Shown here: in pieces, positions 35,825 through 47,815 of the stretch | Layout: each line of letters starts with the position of its first letter | Position numbering within the stretch: the stretch's first letter is position 1 | Origin: Marchantia polymorpha subsp. ruderalis | Taxonomy: Eukaryota > Streptophyta > Marchantiopsida > Marchantiales > Marchantiaceae | DNA length: 64,000 nucleotides | NCBI GenBank assembly: GCA_037833965.1 | Contig: AP031355.1 | Span: 645,501-709,500 of the forward strand | Direction of reading: 5' to 3' | Notes under the pieces: model-generated | Database searches by the model: none | Seen by the model: only the letters and a program-made list of their open reading frames with translations | What the model was told of the DNA's origin: nothing | Made by a program: the position numbers and the translations under genes

Positions 35825-38800
35825 ATGGTATTAGAGCAATCTTGCTCTTTCCTTGAGTGTGGATTACCCCTCATGGAATAGCAAGTGAGTGATGATGGAG
35901 TCTTGTTTTGAAAGTGTATATAGGCTTGCAGAGATTATTCATATGCATGTAAAGAGATGTGGAAGTGGGAAATTGTGGTTTTGCAGATATGGACGGGATT
36001 GACAGGAATCCAGTACCGGACTGGCCAATTCCTAAACTATTCAATATTCACCTTCGTTGCATGAAGAAACATCATTTTTGGATGTACCTTGTGGCTTGTT
36101 GGGGTGCAAATTTTATGACAAGAGTGATGAAGTCGAGAGTGCCACAGATTCTTCCAATAGTTACTTATGGAGAAACTTGAGATTGTACTATATACATTCT
36201 ATATTGAATGTTTCATGGATTTGTATCGCGAACCACTTGTCCCGGTTCGGTTTAGCACTTTTGTAGAGATTATAACAGTATATTGACACAAGAGGATATG
36301 GAGAGATTTTCTTGTGAGGAATTATGTAGAGGAGTACTATAGAGCTGTGATAGAATCACCTGCACCTTTTGTGACTCCTTTGTTGAGAGGTCACATAGTG
36401 ATTATACTCACTTTGTATTAGAGGGAGTGTAAGAAAGCATGGGGACATCAATCGATATGGGTGAGGTACTCAATGCAATAAGGGCGGAGATGAAGGAGTT
36501 GAGAAAAGTGATAGTAGATGGTCATACCAAGCAGCAAGCCATGGAAAATAAAATTTTCGCATTGGAGAGTGAGAAAGTAGAGAGAGAGAGTTGGAGAGAT
36601 GGAAGTTGAACCTCAAGTTGAAGCTTCCAAAGTTCAGCTAGAACCAACTCCTATTGAGGCAGCAGAGTCAAATAGGAGACGTCTTCAAGAGATTGAAGAT
36701 CAAACAAATCTTTTGCTTTGAATGGGAAAATCCTGTAAGGTGGAAGCTTACAAGGGGAGTAGAGTAATGGGAGTGTTAGAGGAAGGGATAATGAGGATGA
36801 ATATTCATTTATCCCATTTTCATGTTTTTGATTATATTGCAAGAATGTTCATGAGATCTTATCTTACGGATAAGGCTCTCACAGGGTACACAACATGGGA
36901 GAGAATGCTTTCACAATGAGGTGCTACCATTTCGTGGAGTAAAATGCAGGAAGCACTTTTGCAAAAATTTTGAGCGGTGGATTCTTTTCAAACTGCAAGA
37001 ATGAAGTTGTGGGATCTAAAGCAAAAAGTAGGTACTCATGAGTACATTGAAGAATTTTGTGATCTTCAAGTATCTATCATGGATATGAGTGGAGCATAAA
37101 CCTTGGACGTGTTCAAACGAGGCTTGAAGGATCAACTTCGAAAGGAGGTGATGGTAAGCAATCCATCTACTGTGAATGAAGCAATCACAATTGCTCAACA
37201 AATTTTTGGTGCTTTTGGTGTCACACACGGTGAACAAGTAAGAAATTTTTGAGATCCATCTGGTCCAACACCGATGAAGTTGGAAAACCTTCGACATAGA
37301 GAAGGTTTTGCATCAACAAGGGGACCACCACCAAGATTTGGAGGTGAGATTCGGCGACCATGAGTTTCAAATTTGCAAGAAGGTTATGCAATTAACGGAA
37401 TGGTTCGAGGAGCAGCTAGAGTTTGTGACAATTATCAATGCTATGCATGTGGACAAATGGGTCACATTGCCAAGTTTTGTCGAATTCGGCCGACAACTCA
37501 CCCATGCAGCGACTACCGTTCAATAACATGGAGGGGATGGAGTATGAAGAGGTGGAGGAAGAAGTTTCGGGAAACAAAGATCATCAGTAAACTTGCCTCA
37601 CGGCCTTACTGGTTCTACAAAGCAAAGAAAAGGCAAGGTTGGAAGAAAGCAATGGTTGGGAGCTAATGGAAGGATTAAGAAGCCAGCTCAACTCATTGTC
37701 ACTAATGGTTTCATGGAAGGACACAAGGTGAGAGTTTTAATTGATCCTAGAGCAAGTCAAAAATTTCTATCAAGGAGGGTTGCCATGAAGTTAGGTTTGA
37801 TGTTGATGAAGTACGTTGGTGAAGAAGTTGAAGTGCCAAACGAGCAAACTGAAGTGATAGAAACACTACCACGGAGTGTAGAATTATCCATAGGTAGATA
37901 CCAGGAGAGCATTGAATGGAGAGTAATTCGTTTAGCTCGATATGATGTCATCCTTGAAATGCCATGGATGGAGCAATATAATCCGAATGTAGATTAGAGA
38001 AGAAAAGTGATTACAAGTAGTGGATGAAAGATCTATAGAGATAGAATTAGATCTCAGAATAGAAATTTACTACTCTTTGTGATGGAACAACATCCACTTC
38101 TAGAGTTGATGTATGTTTCCTTGGACTCATAAGAGTTATTGGGTCCACGGAAAAACCTTACATCCCGGAGTACTTGAACGACATTTTTATGGAGTATAAA
38201 GATGTTTTTCCAGATGATCTACTTGCAGGATTACCACCAAAGAGGCGAGTAGATCACAAGATTGAGGTGATACCTGGAAGTACATCAACTTGCAAAGCTC
38301 CATATCGTTTGGCTCCGAACGAATTGGAAGAATGCAAAGCTCAAGTGGAGGAGATGTTGAGCAAGGGATTCATTCAACCAAGTGTTTCACCTTATGGAGC
38401 TCCAGTGGTCTTTGTGAATAAGAAGCATGGATCCATGAAACTATGCATCGATTATCGCGGGTTGAATCAGCAAAAAGTGAAAAACAAATATTTATTACCT
38501 CGTATGGATGATTTGTTTGATCAACTTCAAGGAGCAAAGTACTTCACCAAGCTAGATTTGAGAAGCGGCTACAATCAAATTCGAATTGCAGATGAAGATG
38601 TCCACAAGACAGCTTTTCTTACTAAATATGGACACTTTGAGTATCTAGTGATGCCTTTTGGTCTCACTAATGCACCAGTTACATCCATGGAATTGATGAA
38701 CGATATGTTTTGCCCTTATCTAGATAAATCTGTCATTGTTTTTCTAGATGATGTATTGGTGTATAGCAAAACTTTGAGTGATCATAGAAGTCATTTACGA

Positions 38801-40610
38801 GAGATAATTCAAGTTTTAAGAGACAATCAATTGTATGCCAAACCTTCAAAATGTGAATTTGGCAAGTCAGAAGTAGATTACTTGGGTCATAGAGTTACAG
38901 CTACAAGAATCCAAGTGATGAGTAAGAAGATAGATGCCATTCAGAAATGGATAGCACTTGAAGATCAAACTCAATTGAAAAGTTTTTTATGGCTCATTGG
39001 ATTCTATCGTAGATTTGTGAAAGGTTTTGCTCGCCTAGCTGAGACCTTGACTTCCATATTAGGGAAAGGTCAAAAATGGAGATGTGGAATAGCTCAAGAG
39101 TTAGCTTTTCAAGCACTGAAAGATGCTTTGTTACACGCACATATTCCCAATTGGTATGATCCTAACCGTTCTATCAAGTTGGCTACGGACGCATCAAGTA
39201 CAACAGTAGGTGGCATACTTCAACAAGAATGGGAGGATGGATGGCATCCAGTTGCTTTCTATTCTTGAAAGTTGATGCCGGCGGAACAAAATTATCACAT
39301 GAAAGAACGGAAGGAGTTAGCCATTGTGTTGGCAATCAAACAATGGAAGCATTACTTGGGTGATAAGGAGTTTGTGATGGAGACCGATCATAAATCCTTG
39401 GTTTATTTGAAAACTCAGAAGGATCTGTCCAAACGACAAATTTGATGGGCAGAGTGACGTCAACGCTACAACATAAAGATTGTGTATGTGGAGGAAAAGA
39501 AGTAACTTGTAGATGCTCTCACACGCATGCCTTGTATGAATCATGTTGCAGAAGTGAAAATTCAAGATGATCGGTGGAGCAAGATGACACATGCCACAAA
39601 GGAGGATGAAGAGATCACTCGGGCACTACAAACTGGAAAGGCAGAGAAATCTCGAGGTTTGGCGTTTTACAATCAGCGTATATAGATTCCACAAGATCAC
39701 GATTTGCGCACAATGATTTTGGCAGAAAGTCATGACACAGCCATTGCAGGTCATGTGGGAGTAAAGAAAACCGTGGAGAGTATACAACGAGTGTACTATT
39801 GGCCCAAAATACGTTGTATAGAACCATTGAGGATATGCTACGAGCATTCACATTAGAAGAGCAAGAAGAGTGGGACAACCTTTTGCCACTTGTGAAATTT
39901 GCATATAACAATTCTGTTAATGCATTCACAAAAGTGTCTCCATTTTTTTTTATGTATGAAGCTCATTCTATAACTCCTTCAAGTTTAATGAGACTTATCA
40001 AAGGAGAAGAGTTTTTGACAGAAGTTGCATTAGTCAACGAATTTGTGGAGCATATTCACCGAGGACTACATCAGGCCAAGGAGAAATTGGTGGTAGCTCA
40101 AAATCGGCAAAAGCAGCATGCCGAAGCTTATCGTAGAGAAGTGGTTTTTGAGGTTGGAGATCATGTTTGGTTATCTACAACGAATTTGTCTCTTGTAGGA
40201 ACACCAAAGTTAAACCCTAGGTTCATTGGTTCATTTTTTATTTTGAAGCGTGTTGGTGAAGTGTCATACAAGTTGGAACTTCCGTCACATATGAAAATAC
40301 ACCCAGTATTTCATGTGTCACGATTGCGAAGACATGTACCACGACCAAAACAATTCACCAACCAACCAGCATCACCTCCTCTTTCAACCTTGATAGCAGA
40401 TCATGAGGAGTATGAGGTAGAAAAGATACTCAAGAAACGTATTCGAGGTCATAAATATTCCAAAGTAGAGTATTTGATTCAATGGAAAGGCTATCCATCG
40501 TATGAATCAACTTGGGAACTAGTTACAAATTTAGCAAATGCACATTTGATAGTTCAGGAGTTTGAACATATGTGCAAACAAAAAAGTTGCATCTTAAAAG
40601 GAGGGAGGTT

Positions 40611-41033
40611 TGTAATCATCTTTAGTTAGTTAGAACTAAAGTAGAGGTTACTCTACTTTAGTTGATATAGATACTTTAGTGTGCACTAGTCATAGTTGTC
40701 ACGTCAACGATCCGCGCACTTGGTAGGTATAGAGTGGATGTGTTAGTTGACAGTGCCACGTCAACAATCCGTGTGCTTGTAGGTAAAGGATTGGTTGTGT
40801 TAGTTCGTGTGTTAGTTGGGAGCGCCACGTTAGCGATCCGTGTGCTTGTTAGGGTTATCCGCCACGTCATCCATCCACTATGAGTGGGATGGATGGTGGA
40901 AATAAGATCTTATCTCCTTGTACTTGTTGGTGAGAGCTATATAAGGGAGAGAAGAACCATTGTGGGTATCTCTCATCTTCAGAGTTTACGTTTCTATCTT
41001 CGAGTGAGCTTCTCTCTAGACCCTAGTGTTACA
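40611..41033 (+). repeat. 3' LTR of Gypsy-2
   Basis: 423 bp, starting TGTAATCATC and ending AGTGTTACA. It differs from its partner at about 11 positions by eye (about 2.6%). Confidence 0.93.
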
Positions 41034-41038
41034 GACGT

Positions 41039-43270
41039 TGTCAACAAGGAGGACGATATTGCGCTTGCATTGCCTTCGGCCGAAGCTAACAAGTCAAAGG
41101 ACGAGATCAAGAAACACCCAAAGAAGAAGAGGAAATTGCAACGAGTCGTGACTTTGGAGACAAGTGATGAGCGTGCCAGATTGCGAGACTTAATGCCAAT
41201 TCCTACGAAGATGAGATTGGAGTATGTGTGTGCTCGTAGCAAGATGAAGGCGCGACGGCTACAGATTGAGGAAAAAGATAGCACGGAGTGTAGTGAAGCA
41301 GTATCTTAGGGCCGAATAACTTTGGCGGAATGGGCAGATAGAGAAATGGAAATAGCAAGAATAGAGGAAGATGAACCTTTGGCAAAGGACCTTTGGCCTT
41401 CGGAGTAAAGACCTTCGGCATTGCCCATGAATAGTACGTTGGAGGAAGAAGAAGAACAAGGAGTTGATACGGAGGTAGAGACTTTGAATCACAATCTTTG
41501 ACCTTTGGAGCAACCACTCGTGCCTTCGGCAGAGTATAATCAGCCTTCGTGTAAGGAGATTTTGGAGGTACTTGCAGAGTTAGTAGAGGTGGCGGTGGAT
41601 CCCAATTCGGTGAAGCAGCTCAAAGGTGAGTAGTGGCAAACGTGGAGAGGATTATTGAAGAACAAGCAGTAATGTCTTCGAGTACAGTCGATTTGGACTC
41701 TGGCGAAGGACCTTCGGCCGAAGAATCCAAGTTAGCCGGACTGGGTGTTTCAAACATGTTGAGCGAGCGAGTGGTTCCTTTGCTTGGATACTAGGATGGA
41801 AAAATGACAAAGTATGCCGAGCCAGCAATAGCGGGATCTACGTAGAGTTAGTGCGTAGTAGAACGCGTGCAAAGGTGGTAGCACCTGTGGAGGTAGCTGA
41901 AAGAATGGCGAGCTTGACTTCCAAGTGCGCAACCGTGAAGTCTACCTTGTAGGAGCGAGACGAGCAACTTCGGCAGAAGGATTGAAATGTGCCGAACTTT
42001 GGACAAGTTTAGCACCGGAGAAGGATTTTCATACGAAGTCGGAGCTTGAGTGCACAAGCCTTTGTGGTGACATCAATAATGCCCAAAAGGCGACAGTAGA
42101 TCTTCGGTACAGATTGGAGGCACGCAAAGTGGCATTCAATGAGGAATCTCGTCGCATGGATGAGCTAATGGCGGATCTAGGAAAACGCAATCAATTGCAC
42201 GCTGCTGAATTGGCGTCAAAGGCAAGGGAGTTGCAAGATTGCGAAGCTGCTAGGTCTTTGAAGATAAAGCGTAAGGAGAAATTAGAGGAGGATTGCAGCG
42301 AATTGCGATCTCAACCGTTGGCACTTGAGGAGCAGTTGGTCACGACCAAAGCACTATTGCTGCAGGCGGAGGAGACAACCCAGCAGTTAGAGCAACGGAC
42401 GGATGTTGCGTTACGCGCAAAGGTAGACCGATGCCTTCGCCATTACGTGGAGTGGAAGATCCAAACTCTAAAGTGGATAAAATTGAGTGATCTGAAGCAC
42501 TGAGTGATGGAATTGATAGCTAGCGAAGTCGCGCAACAGCAGCAATTAGGTAGGAAGCTCAATTTGTTTTTCTACAGTTTGGAGTAGACAAAGGAGAATT
42601 TAGAATTAGAATTATCAGCCGCTTTGAGTAGAATAGGAGTAGATATGAGCTCAACGGGCGTGGTAATTGCCGGCTCGGCTGGCGTCGCACATGTCAAGAA
42701 CTCGCATATCAGCGAGTGATGTTTCCGAGAGTTAATTATGAATAAAGAGGACCAAGGCTCTACCTTTGGGAGGCTTTTCCATTAGTTGATTTCTCAGTTT
42801 TCAACCTGCATTTTTCCCCACATTAGTGAATTGTGCGTTTTGTCTCCGTGCACAAGTTGCTTCAGTATGTCGAAGATACCGCATTTGAAGTAGATTGTCC
42901 AATTCGGATGTTTAGAGTGGTGCATAGTGTAGCTCAGGATTTAAGCAAATCTGTACATTGGAAGCTCGGTGCAACCGGATGAATTTGTAATCTTGAAAAA
43001 TTTCCCCCATAAATATCAATTGCAAAGTCAGCTGTAGCTTTTGTAGGGCTTATTGGATGAATTTCAGGTTTCAAGTGTGATTTCACCCTGCAATGAGATG
43101 CCTTCGGACTTAGCACTTGCAACGTTTTTTGGGAGTGACATGTGACTAAGAAGTAAAACTTCTCAATAAAATGTTAATTTGTGACACTACTTGGTTCTTT
43201 CGGGTTGTTTCTGTCCTCGTGAGATCGAATCTTTATCACAATGGTCTGTTTGATAGTTTTCTGTCATTAT
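41039..43270 (+). mobile_element. CCE copy C, 3' part
   Basis: This continues copy C beyond Gypsy-2. Near 41040-41310 it has a charged segment with DDIALALPSAEANKSKDEIK and a basic KKHPKKKRKLQRV. CCTTCGG words follow near 41397-41710. The long coiled coil (about 41925-42503) ends in VDRCLRHYVEWKIQTLKWIK, matching CLRGYTLWE in B and SLNGFAMWGLQTVKWVKWLK in A. The 3' part has AATAAA at about 42739, a GAAGATACCGCATTTGAAGTA word as in B, and the end block GTCCTCGTGAGATCGAATC near 43213. Broken. Confidence 0.6.
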
Positions 43271-43880
43271 CGAGCACAAGACAATATTTCCATCAAACAT
43301 TTTGTATGTTTTAATTAAACATACTTTTTACTTTTGGACGTAGTATGAGAGTGATAAAACATCTATACATTAATTTAACATTGTGATTGTATGTTTGTGT
43401 CTTTATTTCTATTGTTGTGTTTGTTAGTTTTTCTTAGTTTTGCTTTTACCATAAATATCAAAGCAAGTAAAAAAAACGGAAATATTTTGGTTAAGCATTG
43501 TATCTGTATATGTGTCTTTATGAGTATATTGATTTTTTCTGTTTTGCATTTACAATTGGTATCAGAGCAAGTGAAACCAGAGCTGTCACATGTTTGATTG
43601 AATAGACGTAATCAATTGATTTGTGTAACGTTGATCAAGATTACATATTTATAATGATGTTGACTAATTGTTGTGAAAGTAATAGTGTATCAGATTTAAT
43701 TGCAAACTTGTTTGTTAGGTTGTGTTTACACATCTCCTAGCAGCAAGCAACAAAATCTGCAATGCTGATTGTTCAAAATTAAGAAGGTGGAGAAAATTCA
43801 CAAAATGTGAGAAAACAAGTTCAATGATTTGAAGTTAAAAAGTGAAATCTTGTTGAAAAAAATGAAACCACTCTAAGAGT
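43271..43880 (+). mobile_element. Copia-like LTR end, primer site and gag-like remnant
   Basis: An LTR-like AT-rich stretch ends TTTACA at about 43554 and is followed by TGGTATCAGAGC at 43557-43568. Some 200 bp further on, a segment near FNDLKLKSEILLKKMKPL (about 43820-43870) resembles the opening of a copia gag. No enzyme region follows. Old and broken. Confidence 0.5.
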
Positions 43881-44412
43881 ACTCCAGATATAGTTTAATG
43901 TGCTACTTCATCTTGCTCAAGATTGACAAGAATTTTTTGAACATGAATGTGAAATTTGCATCCAATTATTGAGTTTGGATAATCCAATATTGAATGTGAT
44001 ACTTCATATATACACTCACGCTGTGTTTAACATCCTTGTGATCATCCACATCATGTGCTGATTGTTACTCCTTGCTTGGTATTGATGATGTGGATGATTG
44101 ATTAGTCAGATTGATTACTCTCTTAAAAAACTCGCGTCCTCAAGAGAGTTTCCTGCGTGATATCCTATTGATACACTACTTGAGTGGTTGCATTTTTCTC
44201 AACAAACTTTTCCAAATTTAAATACTCGCCCTTTGATCTCATGATGAACTTACTCACGTAGTTTATTTTTTTGGTTTCCAACTCAACATTTTCATCTTCA
44301 AGATCATCTGTCTATTTAGATAATTGAACCCCAACAAGTTGCCATTCATCAATTTCTTAAATTTTTAATCAAATGTCTCCGACTTTGATCTATCCAACAA
44401 AGTAAGTCCAAG

Positions 44413-44490
44413 AACTGCTATAATACTATGGTTTAAGAGGTAATTTCACTCGAAAATGAAACATAAACTCTAGAGATGATAGATATATAA
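44413..44490 (-). repeat. Diverged LTR end of the Gypsy-1/Gypsy-2 family
   Basis: TATGGTTTAAGAGGTAATTTC, then CACTCGAAAATGAAACATAAAC and CTCTAGAGATGATAGATA, align along about 70 bp with the LTR end at 8224-8295, with roughly a quarter of bases changed. This shows an older insertion of the same lineage in minus orientation. Confidence 0.6.
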
Positions 44491-44612
44491 AATAATTTAT
44501 ATATATATATATAATTGCATCCCATATCTCTCAATGATTCTAAATCTAGACTAAAGAGAAAATTCATCTTTCGATTGCTCAATATTTTGGAATTTTTTGG
44601 TTTTTCTGTTGT

Positions 44613-44642
44613 AAATGCCATGCATCTTGATGCATGGCATTT
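44613..44642. repeat. Perfect palindrome, 14-bp arms
   Basis: AAATGCCATGCATC at 44613-44626 and its exact complement at 44629-44642, with a 2-base centre. Confidence 0.85.
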
Positions 44643-44678
44643 CATATCACAAAGGTAACTTGTTTTTTCTCCATAATA

Positions 44679-44709
44679 CATGTGATTGAACTACGAGTTC
44701 AATCACATG
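44679..44709. repeat. Perfect palindrome, 14-bp arms
   Basis: CATGTGATTGAACT at 44679-44692 and its exact complement at 44696-44709, with a 3-base centre. It lies 36 bases from the palindrome at 44613-44642. Confidence 0.85.
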
Positions 44710-47700
44710 ACAAATCTAGAAAAGTGTTTATACATACTTGTGTCATAATTGATGAAAATGTATATAGATGATAGAGATTAAAAGTATATATAGTGGATTT
44801 TGATTGATTGAATCTGAATGTTTTAACTGATCTAGGCCAGTAATATTTACTGGCTTCATTGAGTATTGTGTGCATTAGCATCTAATCTACTGAATATGAT
44901 TCAATAAAAGAGCTCGGATATAAATCGCTATTAAAGATTCATTTCCAAGTCTATGAGTGGGTATTATTCACATGGTTCCTCTAGGATCATTCTGATGTAT
45001 ATGTTCCGTGGCTAGATTTCGATAGTTTCGTGTTTTCAAGATTAAGGAAGACGATACAAAGCATGACTTACAAATAATCTTTTTCACACGAAACATGTCA
45101 GTTACTGATTGCATCTGACAGACAAGTGGAAGCAGGCTTCACCGGTCGCGACTGAATCCCAACCGTACATTAAATCATGTTATCACGCATATCGGTGACG
45201 GTAGATTCTGGAGAACTGATACCAGTTACGAAGGGATTTCCGGTTGCATATATCTGCCACAATGATTTTAAATGGTCGTCACTCTTTTTGTGACAAGTGC
45301 CCTGATCACTCCCGTATGCCGAATTGGATATATCACCCATGTCATAAAACCTCAAGTCACTATCTCATACCCGAACCTCTGGTCGTTGAGCCGGTGCAAG
45401 TAGGATGCTTATGGATAACAAACTCAACAACCTCATGACGTCACCCTCTGCTGTCAATGACTGAGATTTAATAGCTATTTTGAGATAACTCGACCATCAC
45501 TTTCAGAAGACTAAATAATTAATTGGAAGAATTTCAGTTTTGATAACTTGAATCGAAAATTGCCATTTACTTTCAATATCCACACCGATTCGTCTGTAGG
45601 ATTTCTAACGAGTAATATATATCTAACTCAAAAAAGATGATGGACCAATTAATATAGCTGAGAATCGTAGAGATAGAAGACGTAAATAGTTGGAGATAAA
45701 CAAAATCATCTAGGGCAAGTCGTTTTGGAACGGATAAAATTAAGAATTCTTGTTATGAAATACAAACATATCAGTACTAGTATCATTAAACTATCACGTT
45801 AACTCACATATGTTGAAATTTAGAGAACATGTCATAAAAATATAAACTCTTCAATACAATAGAATTGAAATCTATTGATGAATTTTCTTTTCACTTTTTA
45901 TCAATCTATATTGATTCAACATATTGTAATGTCAACGTTAATAACTTCGGAAAAGCTAAATTTCAAAATAAAATTATTTAGAGTAAAGAAAACCTTTTCT
46001 GCCAAATTTATTAAAAAACTCAACACGTGATTTTAGAAATAAGTAAATTCAAAAAATATTTTTAAATTGTTGCATATGTTATAACACAAAATTAGTTATT
46101 CAATCCAAAAATTTAAAATCTATCATTGTTTTAGATCTAAATCTTGAGAAACATTTTGATTGATTACTTACTTTAAAAGATTCAAATATTCTTCAATCCA
46201 AAATATCCATCTGAATCATACTCATAATAAAAAGATTCAAGTGATTAGGCAAAGGTGAAATTATAAATATAAATACTACTTTGATTAAATATAGCTTGAT
46301 TGAAAAATGAAACACAAGATACACTTTTGAGTTATATTTATAAATTTTACTACAAATGCTACATAAATATATAATTTTTAAGTCTAAACAAGTAAATATC
46401 ACTATGTTGCATACTATTTATAATCAAGTTTTATAGCTCCCTGAGATTGAAATATTTATTTTGATCCAGAAATATTAGGTAAAATAAGCCATTCATATTC
46501 GTGATTTTTAAATTCACATTGGTAGCTTGAGATCTTGGAAAGCTTATAAGCAAAATTTCAAAGCATTGGAAGTTTAAAAAATATAAAAACTTGGAAAAAA
46601 ACACAGGCTTAACAAATAAGATTATACCTAGCTGAATAAGCATCTAGTTAGAAAGTTTTTCAATTTTATTGAAGTTTTGCAATCAATCTTATGAATATAT
46701 TAAGTGAAAAACTTTTGAAGATTCTAAGTTTCTACAAGAATCTTATAGCAAATAAGTCGAATAGAAATTTAGACAAAAAATTGCATCAACAATCTTCATA
46801 AAATTCATAAGTATGTCAGATTTGATAAAGTTCATTGAATACATGGATAAAATACACTTAACATTTTAACCTTGTTGACAAGATTCATACAATTTATTAT
46901 CTCTTGGAAATTAAAACTCATTCAGTTAAATTCAACTGTTAAACACCATCTAAAATTTCAAAGCTAAGGGTTGTATTTGATTCCAATTTCTATTTTTGTA
47001 CAATTGAATTTTCTCCATTTTTCCAAATTACTGAGGGCTCAGTATTGTTTGTTTGCATATCATGAATTTAATTCATTGTTCTCCTTCCCTCAATAAAAAA
47101 AAAAATCTTCGTAAAAAATGTGAAAAGTGGTTTACACTCTTTAATTTCAACTAAAATGAAATAAAATATGGATTAACAGTAATATATTCCTATATTATTA
47201 TCAATTATATTATCATCCATTTATTATTAAAAACTATATTTCAAATAAAATTAATATATGATGTGAGTGCTGATATAAATTTTAAATTGATAGTCATAAT
47301 ATTAACAATCACGTTAACATGATTAAGATATTATTCGCTTATAGGACGTTAAATACAATTGGAGATGAAGCGAAATGAAGAGATTACAGCAACTATCCCA
47401 TGTTATAAGATACATCGATTATTTTCCATATCTCCTGTGCATTAGTATTCACTATTATATTTGACCATATACTCGAATAAGAATGGTGTAAGTAGTGAAG
47501 TAAACATGTAGCAATGACATTAAGGATAAGTTTACTCTGAAATTGTATCGATCCTTTCAGCGTGAAGAAACAAGATAACCGCGTCAAGTTGCCGCTACTG
47601 TCCATAACTAAGGGAAAATGTATACTTTGTATCATCATTTTACGGTATGCTGTTCTATATCTTCCGCTTTGGTTTTATGTAGCTGGCAAGTTTTCACTTT

Positions 47701-47775
47701 TATCCAATTTTACACAAGAAATAGATTCCTAAATTTATACTAGTATTATCTCTTCTTCTCGATTCTTTACTTCTG
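44710..47775. other. AT-rich stretch without a recognisable gene
   Basis: The short tract near 45120-45440 is less AT-rich and carries a 61-codon minus-strand frame (GDISNSAYGSDQGTCHKK region) that could be a decayed host exon. I do not recognise it. The rest has only short, low-complexity frames. Confidence 0.4.
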
Positions 47776-47815
47776 TACACCGTTATCGTCTCCACGGAGA
47801 GACGATAACCGTGTA
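47776..47815. repeat. Hairpin with 17-bp arms and 6-base loop
   Basis: TACACCGTTATCGTCTC at 47776-47792 pairs with 47799-47815 with a single mismatch. The loop is CACGGA. Confidence 0.85.

Larger units (their letters stand above)
35402..41033 (+). mobile_element. Gypsy-2: chromodomain Ty3/gypsy inserted in CCE copy C
   Basis: The LTRs are at 35402-35824 and 40611-41033 (423 bp each), with target duplication GACGT at 35397-35401 and 41034-41038. The primer site at 35826-35837 is one base from TGGTATCAGAGC, and the polypurine tract AAAAGGAGGGAGGTT ends at 40610. The internal order is gag with zinc knuckle CYACGQMGHIAKFC (near 37437-37480), protease, reverse transcriptase with [11 protein letters not shown], RNase H, part of integrase and a chromodomain (QWKGYPSYESTWE near 40481-40520). 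It is the same family as Gypsy-1 but inverted relative to it. It is broken in ten or more places, and its LTRs differ from each other at about 11 sites by eye, so it is older. Confidence 0.95.
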
